48,575 nt of DNA from Bacillota bacterium (GCA_022784505.1 JALFUQ010000002.1:1-48575), one strand, 5' to 3'. Counted from the stretch's first letter, positions 32,258-40,597 are shown. The notes: generated from the letters alone by a model not told the origin. A program made the numbers and translations.

Positions 32258-32753
32258 CGCTCAAGCCCTCCTTTACCTGCACGGACATGTTCGAAAACAT
32301 AAGCTGCATAAACCTGATGAACTCCTCCGAGCAGTCGCCGGTCACTCTATAGTAGTTGCCGCCGTGCTCGGCCTCGACAAACGCCTCGTCCTCGGCCATG
32401 TCGTAGCCTGCGTTATATTCCGCATTGGGCACGGGGAGGCGTTCGTCCGTCACATCGAACATGTACCGCCTCGCCCGCTCGTCACTGTCGAAAACAAAGG
32501 CCACGACGGTAAAACTCTTGCCCTTATAGCTCACGGCGACGCAATAGCTGTCATGCGCGCCGTCCGGCAGCAGGCGATCGAGCTTCTCGGTCTCATACGG
32601 CTTCAAAAAGCTCAGCTCGGAAATGTCGCCATAAACGGTGATCTCGCTGCACATTTTGTCGAACGGTGCCGAAAACGGCAGCCTGATAACGGTGCTCATG
32701 ATCATCACCAGCACTACACCGACCACCGCCCCAATATAAAACGGCTTTTTCAT
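32244..32753 (-). CDS. Membrane-anchored protein of unknown function
   Basis: A 169-residue protein with an N-terminal anchor or signal (FYIGAVVGVVLVMIMSTVIRL) and an extracytoplasmic domain of about 140 residues. The domain has alternating beta strands (SYCVAVSYKGKSFTVVAFVFDSDE) and an acidic centre (DMAEDEAFVEAEHGG). No family is recognised. A strong TTGACA/TAAAAT promoter at 32786-32814 drives it together with the overlapping downstream gene. Confidence 0.65.
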   Translation of the reverse strand: MKKPFYIGAVVGVVLVMIMSTVIRLPFSAPFDKMCSEITVYGDISELSFLKPYETEKLDRLLPDGAHDSYCVAVSYKGKSFTVVAFVFDSDERARRYMFDVTDERLPVPNAEYNAGYDMAEDEAFVEAEHGGNYYRVTGDCSEEFIRFMQLMFSNMSVQVKEGLSDGTL

Positions 32754-32785
32754 TTCTTGCTCCTTAAGCTAAAATCTCTACCCCG

Positions 32786-32814
32786 ATTTTAGCCAAAATT
32801 GGCGTATATGTCAA
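32786..32814 (-). promoter_or_regulatory. Strong promoter inside an inverted repeat
   Basis: Minus strand: consensus TTGACA (32814-32809), a 17-base spacer, TAAAAT (32791-32786). The -10 lies in the arm of GCTAAAATC...GATTTTAGC (32768-32776/32785-32793), a possible operator. Confidence 0.75.
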
Positions 32815-32854
32815 CTTGTTAAAAGTTTATTAATATTAACAGCTTGTTCACAGC

Positions 32855-33133
32855 GTGGGTATCATACTCTACGGCAAAAAGCGTGCCGCAAGAAAGACCC
32901 TTGGGCCCATAGACGCGCCGCTGTGGACATATTTCCGGCAGCTTTCCGGGAATGAGATTTACAGAGTGACGACACAAACCACGGAAGAAGTTATGTTTGT
33001 TATCAATTACCGCACGGACATAACGACCGAAAACGTGATACTGTATAAAGGTGTGAAATATAATATTGTCCGCGTGGACGTTTTTGAGGGCTACAAAAGC
33101 GACCTGACCTTATATTGCAAACGGCAGGCTTAA
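32855..33133 (+). pseudogene. Phage head-tail joining protein remnant
   Basis: A 92-codon frame resembling siphovirus head-tail adaptors (Phage_H_T_join / SPP1 gp16-like): YFRQLSGNEIYRVTTQ, VINYRTDITTENVILYKG and VKYNIVRVDVFEGYKSDLT. The usual first 15-25 residues are missing or altered; the frame starts after a TAA at 32837 and offers only a GTG at 32855 without a ribosome binding site. No other phage structural gene flanks it. It is probably the relic of a prophage whose insertion also brought the neighbouring low-GC genes. Confidence 0.7.
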
Positions 33134-33474
33134 ACGCCCGCCGCTGCTTTCTGAATTTCTGCTATTATTTTGTCCTGTTCTGCTTTTTCAACCCCGGCAG
33201 CGTCCAACGCTTCACGGGTTCCGCATTCCGGGCAGATTTCCGTTTTGTTGTCTGTCCGTGACATTGCCGGATAACCTGTATATGTCTTTCCGCATTTCGG
33301 ACAGACAGCGGTTTTTTCATGCCTGTTCTGTTCGTCCTGTTCCCTTGCTGCCGTCGCTGTCGGTACAATGTCGGCAGCATCCGCGCAGCGGGCGGAAACA
33401 TTCGGGTTTTCGGGAATGGTAACGGTATAACCGTTTTCGTCCGGCGTTGCAATCACATGAAAAGGTTTCGACAT
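33130..33474 (-). CDS. Phage/mobile-element-type zinc-ribbon protein
   Basis: A 114-residue protein. The N-terminal 45 residues are polar (HVIATPDENGYTVTIPENPN). A CxxC...CxxC zinc ribbon at about 58-85 reads CPKCGKTYTG and later CPECGTREALDAAG, and a helical tail follows. The stretch YPAMSRTDNKTEICPECGTREAL is typical of small proteins in clostridial prophages and conjugative elements. Its stop codon overlaps that of the convergent head-tail remnant. The function is not known; nucleic-acid binding is a guess from the ribbon. Confidence 0.7.
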   Translation of the reverse strand: MSKPFHVIATPDENGYTVTIPENPNVSARCADAADIVPTATAAREQDEQNRHEKTAVCPKCGKTYTGYPAMSRTDNKTEICPECGTREALDAAGVEKAEQDKIIAEIQKAAAGV

Positions 33475-33495
33475 AATGACACCGCCTTTCCCATA

Positions 33496-35016
33496 TTAGG
33501 AAAATCTTAATTGCCCTAATTCCAATAACCCTTTAAAACCATCATACATAGGTACAGTAACATAAGACGACAAATTCAATTTATTTTCTGTATCCGCCAA
33601 TTCTTCAATAGTTAAAGACTCTACAATTTTACCAAAATCAACACGTTCAAGAACTTTCTTTGTATATGGCCTTTTAGCGTCCAAAAAAGCTATACTTGTC
33701 AAAAATCCTTGAACCTTTTCAGAATTGAGCAACAGCATAGCGACATAAGCCATATCATAACTATCAAAGCAAATGAAGTAACTTGTATCATCTGTCATGA
33801 CGGGCTTTTCGTCGTCTGAATATAAGACAGAGAACAACGGCTGCTTATAAAAACCGCTTACCCCTACTTTGAATCTTGAATAGGAATAATCGCCCACGCC
33901 AAACATTGAAAAAGGCGGCGCACCGCGATATATGGAACTCTTTCTATTCTTAAAAAGTTCTATGTTGTCACATAAATATTCCCATGTTTTCGGCACTTCC
34001 TTTTCAAGATGTCCTGTTTCTTCACGGGCTTTCTTTTGAGTTACAATAACATATTTTGAAAAGTTGTGAATTATAGGGGCTTTGAACATACTGCTTTTAA
34101 TAAGCGGGAAAACAATATCATCTTCAATCTGAACGTTTTCCTTTTGCCCATTTTGAAGCGTTCCGTTTCGCATGGTTAATTCCATTACTTTAGAACAATC
34201 ATGCTTTACCCCTTGCCGCCATTCAAAACAACAGTGACCGTCATAATTTTCTGTTTCAGCGTCCAAGTTGCTATAAAACTGACCGTCGGCATATCCGAAC
34301 TGTGATTTTACAGTTTCTAGTTTTTCAAAATCATAGACGTTGCAAACATCTGAAGAAACTTCTTTTTCTGAAAGCTGAATAACTAAAACACAAGCACTTG
34401 CATTTATACCGAAAACCTTTGCCGCGTCAAATTCTAACATATCGCAAGACAAGAAATTTATGTAGTTTCTCTTTAATTCCTTAAAAACGTTTCTTGCGAC
34501 GGACGTTTTACAAAGCATTGAAATAACAGTATTAGTATTCCGATATTCGTTTATAAGCTGCAAAATAATATATTCGCAAATATCAAAATTACTTGCCCCT
34601 GTTATAGCATCTATTCCTTTTAATCCTTTAAAGTTAGCCTTTAAGGGAAGATTATCAGAACCGAGCGCCGAAAGAGTGCTATTAGTTACCCACGGCGGAT
34701 TACCGATAACAAGTATTTGCCTTTTATCCTGAATTAAAGCCTTTGAGGAAAAAGCAAAGAAATCCGAATTGATAATCTTTACTCTGTCGTCTTGTATTTC
34801 ATTCCTGCATATATCGCAGTATTCAGGATTTATTTCAATTCCATAGTATTCGCTTGCATTGAATAGTAAGCTGCTTTTCAAGAAACCACCAATGCCGCAA
34901 GTTGGTTCCACGATTGCAGACGGTTCAATATGGCGGAAGTCTTTTAAATAAGCACAAACCTTTTCTGCAAATTCAACGGGTGTCTGATAATCGCCATATT
35001 CGCGCTTACCACTCAT
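33496..35016 (-). CDS. Type II adenine-N6 DNA methyltransferase
   Basis: A 506-residue methyltransferase. The SAM-binding motif I is EPTCGIGGFL (residues 37-46) and the catalytic motif IV is NPPW (106-109), which points to N6-adenine methylation. The order, SAM motif then NPPW then a long C-terminal recognition domain, is that of gamma-type enzymes such as M.TaqI. GC content is visibly far below that of the surrounding genes, as for acquired DNA. It overlaps the end of the endonuclease-like gene by 11 bases. Recognition sequence is unknown. Confidence 0.88.
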   Translation of the reverse strand: MSGKREYGDYQTPVEFAEKVCAYLKDFRHIEPSAIVEPTCGIGGFLKSSLLFNASEYYGIEINPEYCDICRNEIQDDRVKIINSDFFAFSSKALIQDKRQILVIGNPPWVTNSTLSALGSDNLPLKANFKGLKGIDAITGASNFDICEYIILQLINEYRNTNTVISMLCKTSVARNVFKELKRNYINFLSCDMLEFDAAKVFGINASACVLVIQLSEKEVSSDVCNVYDFEKLETVKSQFGYADGQFYSNLDAETENYDGHCCFEWRQGVKHDCSKVMELTMRNGTLQNGQKENVQIEDDIVFPLIKSSMFKAPIIHNFSKYVIVTQKKAREETGHLEKEVPKTWEYLCDNIELFKNRKSSIYRGAPPFSMFGVGDYSYSRFKVGVSGFYKQPLFSVLYSDDEKPVMTDDTSYFICFDSYDMAYVAMLLLNSEKVQGFLTSIAFLDAKRPYTKKVLERVDFGKIVESLTIEELADTENKLNLSSYVTVPMYDGFKGLLELGQLRFS

Positions 35017-35662
35017 AGTTTATAACCCCGTCAACCCGATTATTAAGGGCAATCACCCTTGCGTATTGCAGCCGCCATTGCAATGCGTTACTAATAGTTA
35101 AATATCCTTGTTTTGGCGGATAATCAAGTATTTCATCCGCAAGGTCATTATAAACGATCTCATCGCCGGGGACATTTTTATCTTGCAGAAACCCTATTAT
35201 ATCTTCTTTATTTGCGCCATCATGTACCATTTCACGCAAGCGCTTTGTAATAGTGAAATCAGCTGTCCTGTCTCTGTCGATAAATGTACAATGTGTAAAA
35301 TGAAGCGTGCAGGAATTATTTGTATCCCGTTTTTCATACACAAAGACAAGCAGATTATACCCTAATCCGAAAATCTTTTGACGGGCATTCTTAAACGGGC
35401 AACTTGATTGAGGCTGTGTAATAGACGTAACCTTAATATCAGTTTGAATATCTACACCGGGTAAATCAATCCCTTTTGCGCTGCTTCCTACGTCAACCCT
35501 GTACTGTGATTGAAGAAAATGTTGAAACTTATGTTCAACATAGGTTCCGACCGCTTTTCCGTCGGTAACGCCTATTAGTTCAACATGGTTTTCTCTGCTT
35601 TCAATTTCACAAAAGCGTCTTGCGGCTTCAATAAGAGCATCTATTGTTAATACCGGCTTCAT
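35006..35662 (-). CDS. Putative type II restriction endonuclease (PD-(D/E)XK type)
   Basis: A 218-residue protein with a plausible PD-(D/E)xK core: a helix with Glu43 (YVEHKFQHFL), then KGIDLPGVDIQTDIKVTS with Asp66 or Asp71 and D75-I-K77 as the D-x-K triad. The position directly before a DNA methyltransferase, with overlap, supports the call. The sequence is AT-rich like its partner. The ATG at 35662 has AAGGAG upstream, and a promoter lies at 35710-35738. No named restriction family was recognised. Confidence 0.75.
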   Translation of the reverse strand: MKPVLTIDALIEAARRFCEIESRENHVELIGVTDGKAVGTYVEHKFQHFLQSQYRVDVGSSAKGIDLPGVDIQTDIKVTSITQPQSSCPFKNARQKIFGLGYNLLVFVYEKRDTNNSCTLHFTHCTFIDRDRTADFTITKRLREMVHDGANKEDIIGFLQDKNVPGDEIVYNDLADEILDYPPKQGYLTISNALQWRLQYARVIALNNRVDGVINYEW

Positions 35663-35709
35663 GGTAATAGTCTCCTTTTCCTGCCGTTAGGCATAGCAAT
35701 ACATATAAG

Positions 35710-35738
35710 AGTATAGCACAAACCCGCTGCTTTCTCAA
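35710..35738 (-). promoter_or_regulatory. Promoter of the restriction-modification pair
   Basis: Minus strand: TTGAGA (35738-35733), a 17-base spacer, TATACT (35715-35710); start near 35704, about 42 bases before the ATG. Confidence 0.65.
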
Positions 35739-35923
35739 TATGGTATCATGCAGGAACTTTTGTTATCTTTCAGTATCGGCTTGTAGATTTAAGCGACAAA
35801 TAAGCGACAAACGGACATAGAAAAGCAGCGGAAATCCTTATTTTTCAAGGGTTTTCGCCGTTCTGAATATACTCCTTTTCAAATAACAAGTCATGTCAGG
35901 ACGGAGTTTTTACAATTAGTCAA
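35739..35923. other. Possible right junction of the inserted island
   Basis: No gene is seen. It contains the tandem words AAGCGACAAAT and AAGCGACAAAC (about 35793-35814) and CTTATTTTTCAAGGGTTTTCG (about 35837-35857). These resemble sequences seen near integrase genes and attachment sites of clostridial phages, but no integrase is present and no matching copy was found near 32820. Confidence 0.3.
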
Positions 35924-35952
35924 TTGCAATTTAATGCATTAGGGATTATAAT
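35924..35952 (+). promoter_or_regulatory. Promoter of the TIR-TM-LRR gene
   Basis: TTGCAA (35924-35929), a 17-base spacer, TATAAT (35947-35952); start near 35959, giving a short leader with GGAGG before the ATG at 35977. Confidence 0.8.
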
Positions 35953-35976
35953 TTTTGTACCGTTTTGGAGGATAAT

Positions 35977-37527
35977 ATGAGCGAATTTGTGTATTTTAAG
36001 CCCTACGAGGGCGATAAACCGTATATTTTCGTCAGCTACGCACACGCCGACAACGACAAGGTGCTGCCCATTTTGAGCGACATGCACCGCCGCGGCTACA
36101 ACATCTGGTACGATGAGGGCATCGAGGTCGGCAGCGAGTGGCAGGAGTGCATAGCCTCACACCTTGCCGATGCGCATTTGGTCGTGGCGTTTATCTCGAA
36201 TGCCTACATGCGCTCGGATAATTGCCGCCGTGAGATGCACTATGCGCAGTCGAAAAAGATAAAGACCATCAACATTTTCGTTGAGGAGACGGCGCTGACC
36301 CCGGGAATGGAGCTTCAGATAGGCAACATTTATGCGCTGATGAAGTACACCTACCCCAGCGACGAGTATTTTTACGAAAAGCTCTACGGTGCGCCGCTTC
36401 TGAACAGTGAAAACTTTGCAGACACTGCGCCCCGCCCCGTTTCCGAGCCGCCGAAGCCCGCTCCCGCGTCCAAGCCCAAGCCGGAGAAGAAAAAGAAGAG
36501 CAAGGGTAAAAAGATCGCCCGCTGGTCGATAGCCGTCGCCGTGCTCGGCGTCATAATCGCAGCGCTCATCGTCGGCTACTTCACGGGCTATCTTGAAAGG
36601 CTCACGACCCCGACAACGCAGATCGAAACGCTGCCGAACGACACGGTGTGCAAGTTCAAATCCGAAATTTTCGAGAAAGCCGCCCGGGAATACACCGGCA
36701 AGGAAAGCGGCGATATCACCGTGGGCGAGCTTAGCGGCATGACAGAGCTTTACGTCGTCGGAGCGGAATTTTCTCTGCACGAGCCGGCAAGCGGCGTTGG
36801 CAGTGCCGTGAAGCTCGGCGATAACTCGGCAAGCTACACCGATTGGCAGGGCAAAACGCACACGGTGAGCCGAGGCGGGATAAACGACCTCAGTGACCTT
36901 GCGTATTTCACGGGGCTCAAAACGCTGTGGCTCCAGTTCCAGAGTCTGAGCAGCCTTGAAACGCTGCCCGTCTGCGGGGTGACGAGCCTTGACCTTGACG
37001 GCAGCCGTGTAAGCTCGCTTTCGGGCATCGGCAATTTGCCTGAGCTTAAATCGATAAGCGCAGACTGCGCCGCACTTTCGTCGCTGGGCGATCTCAACAA
37101 GTGTCACGAGCTGACGCAAGCTTCGTTTATCGGTGCAAAGTGCTCCGACCTTGATGTGTTCAAGCCCTTGACAAAAATTCAATCCGTTGCATTTTCAAAC
37201 TGCTCGCTGGGCGACATTGCGCAGGTGCTGGACATGAGCTCGCTGCGCTCGGTGAAGCTTTATAACTGCGACCTTACGGGCAGCTTCTTTAAGTCGTTTG
37301 ACCGTGAGCGTGCTATAACCGAGCTCGAGCTTGTCGATTGCACACTTTCGTCCTCGAACGGTCTGGACGGTTTCACGGGGCTCACGGTCCTGCGCCTGAC
37401 CGGTACACGGGGCGTTTCCGACTGGTCGGAGCTTGATTCCTTGACGGCGCTCAAGACCGTGTACGCAGATGAAACACTTGCCGCCGAGCTTGGCAGCAAG
37501 CATGATTTCAAGCTTATTATTGAATAG
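35977..37527 (+). CDS. TIR domain - transmembrane - leucine-rich-repeat protein
   Basis: A 516-residue protein in three parts. Residues 15-138 are a TIR domain (PYIFVSYAHADNDKVLPIL, WYDEGIEVGSEWQECI, AFISNAYMRSDNCRREM), with E47 in the position of the TIR NADase glutamate. Residues 146-190 are a Pro/Lys-rich linker. Residues 192-214 are one transmembrane helix. The rest should be outside the cell: an anchor region of about 80 residues, then leucine-rich-repeat-like units at about 295-510 (LTGLKTLWLQ-type spacing, LPELKSISADC, LRSVKLYNCDL, ITELELVDCTL, LTVLRLTGTRG). The ATG has GGAGG six bases upstream; a TTG at 35965 is less likely. A cytoplasmic TIR joined to an exterior LRR mirrors Toll-like receptors in reverse order. 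A defence or surface-sensing role is inferred. Confidence 0.85.
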   Translation: MSEFVYFKPYEGDKPYIFVSYAHADNDKVLPILSDMHRRGYNIWYDEGIEVGSEWQECIASHLADAHLVVAFISNAYMRSDNCRREMHYAQSKKIKTINIFVEETALTPGMELQIGNIYALMKYTYPSDEYFYEKLYGAPLLNSENFADTAPRPVSEPPKPAPASKPKPEKKKKSKGKKIARWSIAVAVLGVIIAALIVGYFTGYLERLTTPTTQIETLPNDTVCKFKSEIFEKAAREYTGKESGDITVGELSGMTELYVVGAEFSLHEPASGVGSAVKLGDNSASYTDWQGKTHTVSRGGINDLSDLAYFTGLKTLWLQFQSLSSLETLPVCGVTSLDLDGSRVSSLSGIGNLPELKSISADCAALSSLGDLNKCHELTQASFIGAKCSDLDVFKPLTKIQSVAFSNCSLGDIAQVLDMSSLRSVKLYNCDLTGSFFKSFDRERAITELELVDCTLSSSNGLDGFTGLTVLRLTGTRGVSDWSELDSLTALKTVYADETLAAELGSKHDFKLIIE

Positions 37528-37528
37528 C

Positions 37529-37558
37529 AAAAATCCCGCTCGATGAGCGGGATTTTTT
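37529..37558 (+). terminator. Terminator of the TIR-LRR gene
   Basis: AAAAATCCCGCTC (37529-37541), loop GAT, GAGCGGGATTTTT (37545-37557), T run to 37558. It starts right after the stop and is symmetric. Confidence 0.9.
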
Positions 37559-37559
37559 A

Positions 37560-37832
37560 TCAAATATAGTCCTTTCCCGGCAAGCTGCCTTGGCACTCGG
37601 GCGGAAGCTCGGTGTTGTCGGGGGTCTGCTTTTTCATGCCGACCTTCAGAAGCAGCGGCGTTACGAGCGTCGTCACGATGACCATGAGGACAATGGCGGG
37701 GAACATCTTCTCGCTTACGAGTCCTGCCTGTGCTCCCTTTCGCGCGACGATCAGCGCGACCTCGCCTCGCGAGATCATGCCGAGACCTATCGACATCGAG
37801 TCATACGAGCCGAAGCCCGTGAGCTTTTGCAC
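37560..37832 (-). pseudogene. C-terminal fragment of a CPA2-type Na+/H+ antiporter
   Basis: Ninety codons matching only the end of a monovalent cation:proton antiporter: LTGFGSYDSMSIGLGMISRGEVALIVARKG with the family's GMxxRGEVAL motif, one more helix and a tail. A complete protein needs about 300 further N-terminal residues, which are absent. The sequence directly upstream (37833-37910) is AT-rich and unrelated. There is no ribosome binding site before the GTG at 37832. A 5'-truncated remnant; its break point is near 37833. Confidence 0.82.
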
Positions 37833-37912
37833 CGATTTTCGTCGTTTTTATGAAATATTACAAGTCATGATTAAATGCGCTTTAGGGCATAATTATTCGG
37901 AATATATGGGGC

Positions 37913-37949
37913 AAAAAATTAACGACTGCCTTAACGCAGCCGTTAATTT
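37913..37949 (-). terminator. Terminator of the Mbeg1-like gene
   Basis: AAATTAACG-a-CTGC (37916-37929) pairs with GCAG-c-CGTTAATTT (37936-37949) around CTTAAC. On the minus strand it is followed by T6, five bases after the stop at 37954. Confidence 0.85.
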
Positions 37950-37953
37950 AATA

Positions 37954-39039
37954 TCAGAGTGATTTCTTGTTTCTTGCCGACTTGATGCCCTTTTCGGCGA
38001 GGCTCAGGAGGAACGAACGCAGCTCGGGCGCTTTGCGGAACTGGTTAGCAAGCTCCAGCGACTTGCGCAGCGACTGCTCGCTGAACTCGGAGAGCGTGAA
38101 TGCGCCGGTGGAGGTGAGCACATCGAATATCTCCTCGACGAGCTCGCGTCGCTCGTCAGAGTCCATATCGGCGATCGCCTCATCGATGGCGGCGTTAAAG
38201 ATCTTGCTCGCGTCGCTCAAGTCGGGGCAGTGGATGAATCTGTCGCGGAACACATCCCATGTAAAGCCGTCGTGACCCGTTGCGCCCGCGTTGCTTGCCT
38301 GGATGACATCGAGCCTGCCGACCTGCGTGAGCAGCATACCGACAATGGACACATACGGTACGAAGGCAGTTATCTTGTCCTGCATGCGCTTGTAGCCGTC
38401 TGTTTCCAAAAAGGCGGGCATGAAGCCCGGGCCGTCGTAGCAGTTGACCTCAAGTATCCTGTCCTGTATCTCCTCGGACACCGTGCAGGCGGCGTAAACG
38501 GCGAGGTTTCCGCCCTTGGAGTGGCCGCAGACGATGATGGGGCCGTCGTAGGTCGCGGCCGCCCACTCAAGGTATGCCTTGGCGTCCAATTGCGCGGGTA
38601 CGACCTCTTTTACCGCAAGCTCGCAGTTTTCCTTCCAGCCGACTATCGTGTCGTCGGTGCCTCTGAACGAGACATACTTCACGCCGTCCGGTGAGAACAC
38701 CGTCAGCGCCGAGAACTGTTCGGTCTTTTCGACGACTATCTTATTTATAAAGCCCGAGAGCTTTATGTCTCTGAACCGATCCGACAGTGCAATCTTGCGC
38801 AGCATGGGAAGCGTGCTTGTCGAGGCGATGAGCCCTAATTTGTCGCCCGCGTCCTCGTGAGTGGCAAAGTAGCTGCCGACGGCCTCGTTGACGGTCACAG
38901 TCTTGTCGTCCGCGGGGATTATTCCCGTGTAATCGGGCTTACCGATGCAGGTGAAAATGTACTTATCTATCTCGTTGACGGGTGCCGTGTCAAAGCTCAG
39001 ATCGCCTCGCCAATCGACATAGTCCAATGCGTTTGCCAT
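37954..39039 (-). CDS. Mbeg1-like (DUF2974) alpha/beta-hydrolase
   Basis: A 361-residue protein with a lipase-like alpha/beta-hydrolase core. The nucleophile elbow is IIVCGHSKGGNLAVYAA (serine in GHSKG, near residue 185), preceded by YVSFRGTDDTIVGWKEN, which supplies the oxyanion side as in class 3 lipases. Such proteins form the DUF2974/Mbeg1-like family, common in gut Firmicutes, with no settled substrate. No signal peptide is seen, so it should be cytoplasmic. The start ATG at 39039 has AAAGGAG upstream; a minus-strand TATAAT lies at about 39076-39081. Confidence 0.85.
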   Translation of the reverse strand: MANALDYVDWRGDLSFDTAPVNEIDKYIFTCIGKPDYTGIIPADDKTVTVNEAVGSYFATHEDAGDKLGLIASTSTLPMLRKIALSDRFRDIKLSGFINKIVVEKTEQFSALTVFSPDGVKYVSFRGTDDTIVGWKENCELAVKEVVPAQLDAKAYLEWAAATYDGPIIVCGHSKGGNLAVYAACTVSEEIQDRILEVNCYDGPGFMPAFLETDGYKRMQDKITAFVPYVSIVGMLLTQVGRLDVIQASNAGATGHDGFTWDVFRDRFIHCPDLSDASKIFNAAIDEAIADMDSDERRELVEEIFDVLTSTGAFTLSEFSEQSLRKSLELANQFRKAPELRSFLLSLAEKGIKSARNKKSL

Positions 39040-39094
39040 AAATCACTTTACTCCTTTCGGGGTTTGGGTTTGCTTATTATAACATGAGCTGCTC

Positions 39095-39115
39095 CGCCCG
39101 AAAACCGTTCGGGCG
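39095..39115. other. Hairpin behind the fumarase gene
   Basis: CGCCCGAA (39095-39102) pairs with TTCGGGCG (39108-39115). It follows the fumC stop on the minus strand without a clear T run, so it is a weak terminator candidate. Confidence 0.45.
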
Positions 39116-39121
39116 CAATGT

Positions 39122-40480
39122 TTACACTAATTTTACGGGGTCAACCGTCTCGTCGAACTCGGCCTCGGTCATGCAGCCGAGGTCGAGCACCGCCTGCTTG
39201 AGGCTTATGCCCTCGGCCTGTGCCTTTTTGGCGCACTTGGCGGCAAGGTCGTAGCCTATCTTCGGCGTGAGGCAGGTAACTAACATGAGCGATGCATCAA
39301 GAAAACTCTTCATCTTCACTGCGTTCGGCTCGATGCCGTCGGCGCAGTGGATGCGGAACGAGTTCATGGCATCGGAAAGAAGCTCTGCCGACATGAGAAA
39401 GTCATAAGCCATGACCGGCTGGAACACATTCAGCTCAAAATTGCCCTGACTTGCGGCAAAGCCGATGGCGGCATCGTTTCCCATGACCTGCACGGCGACC
39501 ATGGTCAGCGCCTCGCACTGGGTGGGGTTTACCTTGCCGGGCATGATGCTGCTGCCGGGCTCGTTCGCGGGAATGCTTATCTCGCTAAGGCCGCAGCGGG
39601 GGCCGGCGGCTAGCCAGCGCACATCGTTTGCAATCTTCATGAGGTTTGATGCAAGCGCTTTCATGGCGCCGTGGGCAAACACCAGCGCATCACGGGATGT
39701 GAGCGCATGGAATTTGTTCGTGTCGGGGGTAAAGTCGCTGCCGAGGAGCTTGTTTAAATGCCCGCACACGCTCTCGTCAAAGTCATTGGGAGCGTTGAGC
39801 CCCGTGCCGACGGCAGTTCCCCCGATGGCGAGCTTTTTAAGCTCGGGCAGCGTCTGTTTTATCATTTCGCACGGCGCTTCCACGAGCCGCCGCCACCCGG
39901 AGACCTCCTGCGCAAACCTGAGCGGCACGGCATCCTGCAAATGCGTGCGGCCTATCTTTATAACATCGGGGTATCTCGCCTCCAGCGCCGCAAACGATCT
40001 TGCCAGCGCCTCGCACGCGGGGATGAGCTTTTTCTCAAGCTCGGTGACGGCGGCAATGTACATAGCCGTGGGGTAGGTGTCGTTTGACGACTGCGAGCGG
40101 TTCACGTCGTCGTTGGGGTGAAGCTTCACCCCACGCTCGGCGGCAAGGTGCGCGATGACCTCGTTGACATTCATATTCGTCTGCGTGCCGCTGCCGGTCT
40201 GCCACACGGCAAGCGGAAACTCGCTGTCCCATCTGCCGTCCGCTATCTCTGCGCACACAGCGCAGATAGCCTCGGCCTGCTCGGGCGTTATAAGCCCATG
40301 CTCCATGTTCGCCATGGCGCAGGCGGCCTTGAGCTGCGCAAAGGCGTAGATGACCGCAAGCGGCTGCTTCTGTGTGCCGATCTTAAAGTTTTCAAAGCTG
40401 CGCTGGGTCTGAGCGCCCCACCGGTGCTCGGCGGGCACCTCGACTGCGCCCATACTGTCGTATTCTATTCTCGTTTTCAT
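39122..40480 (-). CDS. fumC: Class II fumarate hydratase
   Basis: A 452-residue enzyme of the fumarase/aspartase superfamily that interconverts fumarate and malate. The signature GSSIMPGKVNP is present near residue 318, with the substrate-binding TGSGTQTNMNVNEV near 97 and SSNDTYPTAM near 134 (SSND). These fit FumC better than aspartase. The oxygen-stable class II type is present. I start it at the ATG 40480; the frame stays open to 40525 but without better signals. It is a single gene with no TCA-cycle neighbours. Confidence 0.93.
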   Translation of the reverse strand: MKTRIEYDSMGAVEVPAEHRWGAQTQRSFENFKIGTQKQPLAVIYAFAQLKAACAMANMEHGLITPEQAEAICAVCAEIADGRWDSEFPLAVWQTGSGTQTNMNVNEVIAHLAAERGVKLHPNDDVNRSQSSNDTYPTAMYIAAVTELEKKLIPACEALARSFAALEARYPDVIKIGRTHLQDAVPLRFAQEVSGWRRLVEAPCEMIKQTLPELKKLAIGGTAVGTGLNAPNDFDESVCGHLNKLLGSDFTPDTNKFHALTSRDALVFAHGAMKALASNLMKIANDVRWLAAGPRCGLSEISIPANEPGSSIMPGKVNPTQCEALTMVAVQVMGNDAAIGFAASQGNFELNVFQPVMAYDFLMSAELLSDAMNSFRIHCADGIEPNAVKMKSFLDASLMLVTCLTPKIGYDLAAKCAKKAQAEGISLKQAVLDLGCMTEAEFDETVDPVKLV

Positions 40481-40536
40481 AAAATCACCCACTGATATTA
40501 TTTTTCCTTTTTGCCGTTTTGTCAATGCTTTTTGTC

Positions 40537-40565
40537 TTGAACCCGGTAACGAATTTTGCTACAAT
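40537..40565 (+). promoter_or_regulatory. Promoter of the phzF minigene
   Basis: TTGAAC (40537-40542), a 17-base spacer, TACAAT (40560-40565); start near 40572, just before AAAGGAG. All expression signals of the deleted gene survive. Confidence 0.75.
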
Positions 40566-40597
40566 CGGCTTTATTAAAATACAAAGGAGTGATCAGC

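Noticed and set aside
35739..35923. Integrase gene remnant
   Set aside because: Translations on the minus strand give only about 24 codons between stops and no catalytic Arg/His/Tyr motif; left as a possible junction only.
36157..37182. 341-codon minus-strand frame opposite the TIR-LRR gene
   Set aside because: No domain or ribosome binding site; the TIR frame explains the sequence.
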